In this document: piece by piece, positions 6,497 through 12,807 of the stretch
How positions within the stretch are numbered: the first letter of the stretch is position 1
How the letters are laid out: each line of letters begins with the position of its first letter
Source: HGM05190 sp964394205
GTDB lineage: Bacteria; Bacteroidota; Bacteroidia; Bacteroidales; Muribaculaceae
Assembly (NCBI GenBank): GCA_964394205.1
Contig: CAYMVS010000064.1
Coordinates: forward strand, 1 to 12,807
Direction: 5' to 3'
Length of the DNA stretch: 12,807 nt
Made by a program: the position numbers and the translations under genes
Notes under the pieces: model-generated
What the model was told of the DNA's origin: nothing
Database searches by the model: none
The model's input: the letters and a program-made list of their open reading frames with translations, nothing else

Positions 6497-6925
6497 ATGC
6501 AGAAGATTGAATGGTTGACACGAGGCAATATCGGGATGCCCGCCGTCGATACCGCCTTTTTGGAAAAATGGCTCAGTGAGGTCGCCGGTTCCCATAATCG
6601 AGTTATGGGCAGAGTGACCTATATTTTTTGTGACGACCCGACCATTCTTGATGTCAATGTGCAATTTCTCGGCCATGACTATTTCACCGATATCATAACA
6701 TTTGACTATTGCCGGGGGCGCATGTTGAGCGGCGACATTTTCATCTCGCTCGACACAGTGCGCTCCAACGCGCTCTCGCTTGGTGTCGACTATGACAATG
6801 AGCTACACCGGGTCATAGCCCACGGTTTGCTTCATCTCTGTGGCATCAACGACAAAGGTCCCGGCGAGCGCGCCATCATGGAAGCTTGTGAGGACAATGC
6901 CCTCAAACTGCTTGCAGTCAAATGA
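6497..6925 (+). CDS. ybeY: Endoribonuclease YbeY (rRNA maturation factor)
   Basis: A 142-residue metal-dependent endoribonuclease of the UPF0054 family, acting in 16S rRNA 3'-end maturation and ribosome quality control. The family landmarks are present: YFTDIITFDY (62-71), matching the usual TDVLSF, GDIFIS (79-84), and the metal site AHGLLHLCGINDK (108-120). H109 and H113 fit the first two zinc ligands of HGxLHLxGxxH. The third, normally His, is D119. Bacteroidetes members commonly have Asp there, as far as I recall, so the protein is probably still active. The frame is open to 6443, but the promoter overlaps that stretch, and the ATG at 6497 gives the family's usual N-terminus and length. 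mnmG follows after 27 bases without a terminator, so the two are probably co-transcribed. Confidence 0.93.
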   Translation: MQKIEWLTRGNIGMPAVDTAFLEKWLSEVAGSHNRVMGRVTYIFCDDPTILDVNVQFLGHDYFTDIITFDYCRGRMLSGDIFISLDTVRSNALSLGVDYDNELHRVIAHGLLHLCGINDKGPGERAIMEACEDNALKLLAVK

Positions 6926-6952
6926 CTATCTAATTTTAGGCTGTTTTTTGCT

Positions 6953-8836
<1,884 letters not shown>

Positions 8837-8837
8837 T

Positions 8838-8853
8838 TGTTCCACGTGAAACA
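8838..8853. promoter_or_regulatory. parS: parS chromosome-partition site (ParB/Spo0J binding)
   Basis: TGTTCCACGTGAAACA is an exact match to the bacterial parS consensus TGTTnCACGTGAAACA. The symmetry extends two bases on each side (8836-8855). It lies one base after the mnmG stop, in the 168-base gap before apt. ParB binds such sites near the origin, spreads with CTP, and with ParA and SMC segregates the chromosome. By my rough estimate, a perfect chance match in a window of this size is well under 1 in 10,000. No parA or parB gene is in the window. The site suggests this region is origin-proximal. Confidence 0.88.
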
Positions 8854-8915
8854 ATTTCTTATCAATGATTTCAAGATTAATTAATTACAAATAATTTCAA
8901 AAATGTTATAAATCG

Positions 8916-8987
8916 TTTGTCGGCTTGAGTTGAGTGTCGCTCGTCAGGGCGACGGTTGCTTTCGCTCTCCCTGTTTGAGCCGGCAAA
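8916..8987 (+). ncRNA. Candidate structured 5' leader of apt
   Basis: TTTGTCGGCTTGAG (8916-8929) and TTTGAGCCGGCAAA (8974-8987) can form a 14-bp stem using four G-U pairs. Those pairs would be A-C mismatches on the other strand, so the plus-strand RNA is the better folder. A second hairpin, GTCGC (8936-8940) with GCGAC (8949-8953), sits inside. The stem ends 17 bases before the apt ATG and has no U run, so it is not a simple terminator. It may be a regulatory leader or processing site; I recognise no known riboswitch class. The 60 bases before it are A/T-rich and probably hold the promoter, but I see no clean TAnnTTTG. Confidence 0.35.
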
Positions 8988-9004
8988 ACTTAACAGTGTA
9001 ACCC

Positions 9005-9523
9005 ATGGAATACATTAAATCAAAAATTCGCGATGTGGTTGATTTTCCTCAAAAGGGAATTGTGTTTAAAGATTTGACCACTGTCTTCAAGGATCCCCGC
9101 GCGCTCCACATCATTGGCTGGGACCTGTCTCAGATCTATCGTGATAAAGGTGTCACCAAGGTTGTGGGTATTGAGTCACGCGGCTTTATCGGGGGCTCGA
9201 TACTTGCTTTTGAGCTCGGCGCCGGTTTTGTGCCTGCCCGCAAGCCCGGCAAGTTGCCGGCCGATACGATCTCGGTCAGCTACAGCAAGGAGTATGGCGT
9301 CGACACCATCGAGATGCACCGCGACGCTATCGGTCCCGACGATATTGTCGTGTTACACGACGACGTGCTGGCCACCGGCGGCACTATGGCGGCTGCCTAC
9401 GAGCTCGTCAAAAGCATGAATCCCAAAAAAATCTATATCAATTTCATCATTGAGCTCAGTGCCCTCAATGGCCGCGCAAATCTGCCCGCCGACGCCGAGG
9501 TCACCTCGCTCATCACCTATTGA
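9005..9523 (+). CDS. apt: Adenine phosphoribosyltransferase
   Basis: Salvages adenine by joining it to phosphoribosyl pyrophosphate, giving AMP and pyrophosphate, in the cytoplasm. The 172 residues match the family length. FPQKGIVFKDLTTVFKDP (14-31) is the conserved N-terminal adenine-side block, ESRGFIGG (57-64) is typical of the family, and ARKPGKLP (78-85) carries the Apt-specific loop. The PRPP-binding loop is VVLHDDVLATGGTM (115-128); the aspartates and TGGT are intact. The start ATG at 9005 gives the standard N-terminus. uvrC follows after 30 bases without a terminator, suggesting a shared transcript. The order mnmG-apt-uvrC is, to my recollection, conserved in Bacteroides. The structured sequence just upstream (8916-8987) may control it. 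Confidence 0.96.
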   Translation: MEYIKSKIRDVVDFPQKGIVFKDLTTVFKDPRALHIIGWDLSQIYRDKGVTKVVGIESRGFIGGSILAFELGAGFVPARKPGKLPADTISVSYSKEYGVDTIEMHRDAIGPDDIVVLHDDVLATGGTMAAAYELVKSMNPKKIYINFIIELSALNGRANLPADAEVTSLITY

Positions 9524-9553
9524 TGCCCCCGCGGCAATATCTATCTCGGGCTA

Positions 9554-11374
9554 ATGGCCAAACATGACAAATCACCAGAGCTGAAGGCAAAGATCTCAAT
9601 TTTGCCCGACACCCCGGGCGTCTATATGTATTATGACGCCGAGGGGACGGTGATCTATGTCGGTAAGGCCAAAAACCTCAAGCGCCGCGTGTCGTCCTAT
9701 TTCAACCGCACCCACGACTCGCTCAAGACCAATCTGCTCGTTCGTGCCATCGCCGACATGTCTTACATCGTGGTGCCGACCGAGCAGGATGCCCTCAATC
9801 TCGAGGCATCGATGATAAAGGAGTATAAACCGCGGTATAACATCTTGCTCAAGGATGACAAGTCTTACCCCTGGATTGTGGTGACAAAGGAGACCTATCC
9901 CCGTGTTTTCATGACCCGGCAGCGCATCAAGGACGGCTCAAAATACTTCGGTCCCTACACCGAGACTTCATCGGCGCGCACGGTGCTCAAGCTCATCCAC
10001 GACCTGTACCCGCTGCGCACGTGCCGCCTTGCCATCACCCCCGAGTTTATCGCCCGAGGCAAGGGGCGCCTCTGCCTGGAGTATCACCTCAAGAGATGCG
10101 CCGGGTGTTGTGTCGGTAAGATCTCGGCCGAGGAGTATGCCCGGTATATCGACAGCGTAAAGGCGATTTTGCGCGGCGACACGGCCCAGCTGATGCAATA
10201 CCTGCGCGGCGAGATGGAGAAACTCTCGGCCGAGCTGCGCTTTGAGGAGGCCCACGAGCTCAAGCTGCAGTATGACCTGATCGAGCGCTATCGTGCCAAA
10301 AGTGTCATCGTCAGCCAGACCATCGACCAGGTCGATGTCTTCGGCATGGATGACGACGGCCGCAGCGTGTTTGTCAACTACATGCACCTGCGCCGCGGCG
10401 CGGTGGTCAAGAGCGTGACCCTCGAGTACAAGCGGTCGCTCGACGAGACTCAGGCCGAGATTCTGGCATACGCCATGAATGAGATTGCCACAACGCTCGG
10501 TGTCGGGTTTGACGAGGTGGTTGTGGCTCAGCTGCCCGATGTGGAGATGCCGGGGGTGACCTTCACTGTGCCCCGGCGCGGCGACAAGGCCAAGCTGCTC
10601 GAGGTGTCGGAGCGTAACGCCCGGCAGCACAAGATCGACATGCTCAAAAACATGGAGCGCACCAACCCCGAGCAGCGTGTCGAGCGTCTGCTCGAGCGCA
10701 TGAAGGCCGATTTCCGCCTCAGCGAGCTGCCCCGCCACATCGAGTGTTTTGACAATTCAAACATTCAGGGCACCAACCCAGTGGCCTCGTGTGTGGTGTT
10801 TAAGGATGGCCGCCCCAGCAAGCGCGACTACCGTCATTTCAACATCAAGACGGTCGAGGGACCCGACGATTTTGCCTCGATGAAAGAGGTGCTCACCCGC
10901 CGCTACACCCGTCTGATGGCCGAGGGGCAGCCTCTCCCTCAGCTGATCGTTGTCGACGGCGGCAAGGGTCAGCTCAGCTCGGCTGTCGAGGCTCTCGACG
11001 AGATTGGCCTGCGCGGCAAGATAGCCGTGGTCGGCATCGCCAAACGCCTTGAGGAGATTTATTTTCCCGGCGACAGCGTGCCGCTCTATATCGATAAAAA
11101 CAGCGAGTCGCTGCGCGTGGTGCAGCACTTGCGCGACGAGGCCCACCGCTTTGGCATCACCCATCACCGCAACCGTCGCTCAAAGGGGCAGACCGTCAGC
11201 GAGCTCGACTCCATTAAAGGTGTCGGTGAAAAGACCCGCACAGCTCTGTTAACGCGCTTTAAATCAGTCAAAAGGCTGCGTGAGGCCGATCTTGACGCGA
11301 TTGCCGATGTTGTCGGTCCCGCGCGCGCGTCGGTCGTCTACAACGCTTTGCATGATACTGAAAGTAATGATTAA
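9554..11374 (+). CDS. uvrC: UvrABC system protein C (excinuclease subunit C)
   Basis: The dual-incision nuclease of bacterial nucleotide excision repair, cutting the damaged strand on both sides after UvrA and UvrB have located the lesion. The 606-residue protein has all parts in order. The GIY-YIG nuclease for the 3' cut spans about 17-95 (GVYMYY at 22-27, VIYVGKAKNLKRR at 33-45, E84, N96). A cysteine-containing stretch follows (about 156-192; LRTC, KRCAGCC). The UvrB-binding UVR helix pair (ELRFEEAHELKLQYD) is at about 226-240. The RNase H-like nuclease for the 5' cut starts near residue 396 (IECFDNSNIQGT) and includes VVDGGKGQL near 466. A tandem helix-hairpin-helix DNA-binding tail occupies about 550-603. 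manC begins 30 bases downstream with no terminator between. Confidence 0.97.
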   Translation: MAKHDKSPELKAKISILPDTPGVYMYYDAEGTVIYVGKAKNLKRRVSSYFNRTHDSLKTNLLVRAIADMSYIVVPTEQDALNLEASMIKEYKPRYNILLKDDKSYPWIVVTKETYPRVFMTRQRIKDGSKYFGPYTETSSARTVLKLIHDLYPLRTCRLAITPEFIARGKGRLCLEYHLKRCAGCCVGKISAEEYARYIDSVKAILRGDTAQLMQYLRGEMEKLSAELRFEEAHELKLQYDLIERYRAKSVIVSQTIDQVDVFGMDDDGRSVFVNYMHLRRGAVVKSVTLEYKRSLDETQAEILAYAMNEIATTLGVGFDEVVVAQLPDVEMPGVTFTVPRRGDKAKLLEVSERNARQHKIDMLKNMERTNPEQRVERLLERMKADFRLSELPRHIECFDNSNIQGTNPVASCVVFKDGRPSKRDYRHFNIKTVEGPDDFASMKEVLTRRYTRLMAEGQPLPQLIVVDGGKGQLSSAVEALDEIGLRGKIAVVGIAKRLEEIYFPGDSVPLYIDKNSESLRVVQHLRDEAHRFGITHHRNRRSKGQTVSELDSIKGVGEKTRTALLTRFKSVKRLREADLDAIADVVGPARASVVYNALHDTESND

Positions 11375-11404
11375 AAACACTGATATTCAATAATCTAAAC
11401 AACC

Positions 11405-12487
11405 ATGATAAATCCCCATCGCTATTGTGTCATTATGTGTGGCGGCATCGGTAGCCGTTTCTGGCCCTATAGCCGCACCGATTTGCCAAAGCAATTCATA
11501 GATTTTATGGGCACCGGCCGGTCGCTTCTGCAGATGTCTTACGACCGCGTTTTGCCCTTCATCAAACCCGAAAATATCATCGTTGTCACCAACGAGAAAT
11601 ATGCCTCGCTCGTGGCCCGGCAGTTGCCCGAGCTCAAGGAGTCGCAGATTTTGTGTGAGCCCGCCCGCCGCAACACAGCCCCCTGCATCGCTTGGGCCGC
11701 CAACCACATCGCGGCCCTCGACCCCGAGGCCTCGATGATTGTGACCCCAAGCGACCACCTGATCACCCGCGAGACTGAGTTTATCGAGGCTATAACCACA
11801 GGCTTTGATTTTGTGGAACACAACGACGCGCTGCTCACCCTCGGTATCACCCCCACCCGCCCCGAGACGGGATATGGATACATCCAGGTAGGGACTCCCG
11901 TCGAGGGAGCCGTCTCTACGGTCAAGACATTCACCGAGAAACCCGATCTCGAGCTCGCAAAGGTATTTATCGCCTCGGGCGAGTTTTTCTGGAACTCGGG
12001 CATCTTCCTGTGGCGCGCCTCGACAATCCTCGAGGCTTTTGACAAATATATGCCCGACATGGCCCGTATGTTCCGCTCGGGAGCCGATGTCATGGCCACC
12101 CCGGCCGAGGGTGAGTTTATCGACCGCATTTTCCCCGGCTGCTCGTCGATATCGATCGATTTTGGCGTCATGGAGAAAGCCGGCAACGTCTATGTCGAGT
12201 GTGTCACCTTTGGTTGGAACGACCTGGGCACCTGGAGCGCCCTCTATGACAACTCGCCCCGCAACCGCGACGGTAATGTGGCCCAGAACTGCCATCTGAT
12301 GGCCTATAACTCGACGGGCAACATCCTGGCCGTGCGCGACGACAAGCTTGTTGTCATCTCGGGCCTGAAAGATTATATCATCGCCGATGCCGGCGATGTG
12401 CTCCTGATCTGCCCCAAGGCCGAGGAGCAGCGCATCAAGCAAATGGTCAACGATGTGAAAATTTCCTACGGCGATAAGTTTCTTTAA
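11405..12487 (+). CDS. manC: Mannose-1-phosphate guanylyltransferase (GDP-mannose pyrophosphorylase)
   Basis: Makes GDP-mannose from mannose-1-phosphate and GTP, the donor for mannosyl glycans and the precursor of GDP-fucose. The 360-residue protein has the pyrophosphorylase signature GGIGSRFWPYSR (13-24) with K29. Further blocks are CEPARRNTAP, TPSDHLI, TGYGYIQVG, FTEKPD, FWNSGIFLW, and the late SIDFGVMEKAG plus FGWNDLGTWSALYD, diagnostic of the ManC type. It lacks the C-terminal phosphomannose isomerase domain of the longer bifunctional forms (about 470 residues), so it is the single-domain form. It ends with TAA, and the recA promoter begins within 20 bases. It sits between two DNA-repair genes, so its position says little about function. 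GDP-mannose supply would serve the organism's surface glycans, perhaps including those built by the minus-strand operon. Confidence 0.94.
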   Translation: MINPHRYCVIMCGGIGSRFWPYSRTDLPKQFIDFMGTGRSLLQMSYDRVLPFIKPENIIVVTNEKYASLVARQLPELKESQILCEPARRNTAPCIAWAANHIAALDPEASMIVTPSDHLITRETEFIEAITTGFDFVEHNDALLTLGITPTRPETGYGYIQVGTPVEGAVSTVKTFTEKPDLELAKVFIASGEFFWNSGIFLWRASTILEAFDKYMPDMARMFRSGADVMATPAEGEFIDRIFPGCSSISIDFGVMEKAGNVYVECVTFGWNDLGTWSALYDNSPRNRDGNVAQNCHLMAYNSTGNILAVRDDKLVVISGLKDYIIADAGDVLLICPKAEEQRIKQMVNDVKISYGDKFL

Positions 12488-12505
12488 CTGCCGCGGGCAA
12501 AAAAT

Positions 12506-12530
12506 TGGCACACACTTTGCCTTATCTTTG
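12506..12530 (+). promoter_or_regulatory. recA promoter with overlapping sigma-54-like and housekeeping-like elements
   Basis: TGGCAC (12506-12511), five bases, then TTGC (12517-12520) matches the sigma-54 -24/-12 consensus exactly. A Bacteroidetes-type -7 box TATCTTTG overlaps downstream at 12523-12530. The usual -33 TTTG at 19-21 bases is absent; the nearest TTG is 15 bases upstream. Both elements would start transcription within about 12531-12538, giving a 30-40 base A-rich leader. No LexA-type SOS box (GAAC-N4-GTTC) is visible. Confidence 0.5.
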
Positions 12531-12568
12531 CATCGTCAACAACAAGAAAACATTTAAAACAAAAAGAT

Positions 12569-12807
12569 ATGGAAAAGAAAAAAGCAACGACGGCCAAGAA
12601 AGGCGCCAAGGCACCTGCCGATCCCCGTCAGGTAAAACTCGACGCGTTGGCTCAGGCAATGGGAGCCATCACCAAGAAGCATGGTCATGGAGCCATCATG
12701 GCTCTCGGAGACGAGTCGGTCGACGACGTCGAGGTCATCCCCTCGGGCTCGGTTGGCCTCAACTATGCCTTGGGAGTTGGCGGCTATCCCCGCGGCCGCA
12801 TCATCGA
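12569..12807 (+). CDS. recA: Recombinase RecA, 5' part (runs off the window)
   Basis: The ATP-dependent strand-exchange protein of homologous recombination and DNA-damage response. Only the first 79 codons are present; the window ends just before the Walker A motif. The visible part starts with a lysine- and alanine-rich tail (MEKKKATTAKKGAKAP). It then matches the RecA N-terminal helix and core: LDALAQAMGAITKKHGHGAIM (25-45, quoted only as landmarks), VEVIPSGSVGLNYALGVGG (55-73) and YPRGRIIE at the edge. These line up with RecA's KGSIMRLG and STGSLSLDIALGAGG blocks. The basic N-terminal extension is longer than in Escherichia coli. The ATG at 12569 follows an A-rich leader without a Shine-Dalgarno sequence, usual for this phylum. 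It is transcribed from its own promoter just upstream, after manC. Confidence 0.93.
   Translation, partial: MEKKKATTAKKGAKAPADPRQVKLDALAQAMGAITKKHGHGAIMALGDESVDDVEVIPSGSVGLNYALGVGGYPRGRII

Noticed and set aside
8854..8915. A/T-rich stretch after parS as a replication origin
   Set aside because: No DnaA box (TTATnCACA) is visible on either strand in the gap, and dnaA is not here.
11387..12511. 374-codon minus-strand ORF opposite manC, and other long antisense ORFs opposite uvrC, mnmG and the nucleoside kinase
   Set aside because: They mirror strongly coding genes in G+C-rich codons, lack family motifs, and arise from the codon bias of the real gene.

Overview
The window looks like a chromosomal segment of a member of Bacteroidales. 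The gut-type family Muribaculaceae is my guess from the moderately high G+C, but I cannot confirm it. The support is threefold. Several promoters match the Bacteroidetes form (a TAnnTTTG -7 box with a weak TTG near -33). Most genes have A-rich leaders without strong Shine-Dalgarno sequences. The gene families are typical of the group: a nucleoside kinase carrying a ThrRS-like N-terminus, an InaA-type LPS kinase beside a family 2 glycosyltransferase, and the run mnmG-apt-uvrC.

Layout. Positions 1-539 hold no convincing protein gene. They contain a candidate structured RNA on the minus strand (about 368 to 44) with its own promoter, and the terminator of the minus-strand operon (452-475). Positions 540-6223 are one tightly packed seven-gene minus-strand operon. 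In transcription order it encodes a GT2 glycosyltransferase, an LPS/Kdo-type kinase, a nucleoside kinase, an NAD-dependent epimerase, a 93-residue membrane protein, aroQ and an O-methyltransferase. Four of its six junctions are 4-base start/stop overlaps. A divergent promoter region (6224-6496) separates it from the plus-strand genes: ybeY, mnmG, apt, uvrC, a mannose-1-phosphate guanylyltransferase gene and the 5' part of recA, which runs off the right edge.

How the genes work together. The minus operon mixes envelope sugar chemistry with housekeeping functions (shikimate pathway, nucleoside salvage). The plus side carries RNA maturation (ybeY, mnmG), purine salvage (apt), DNA repair (uvrC, recA) and GDP-mannose supply.

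The most notable non-coding signals are four. A perfect 16-bp parS chromosome-partition site lies one base after the mnmG stop codon. A 14-bp wobble-containing stem forms a leader before apt. A sequence matching the sigma-54 -24/-12 consensus overlaps a Bacteroidetes-type -7 box upstream of recA. The left end holds the candidate structured RNA. I found no mobile element, CRISPR array, tRNA or rRNA.
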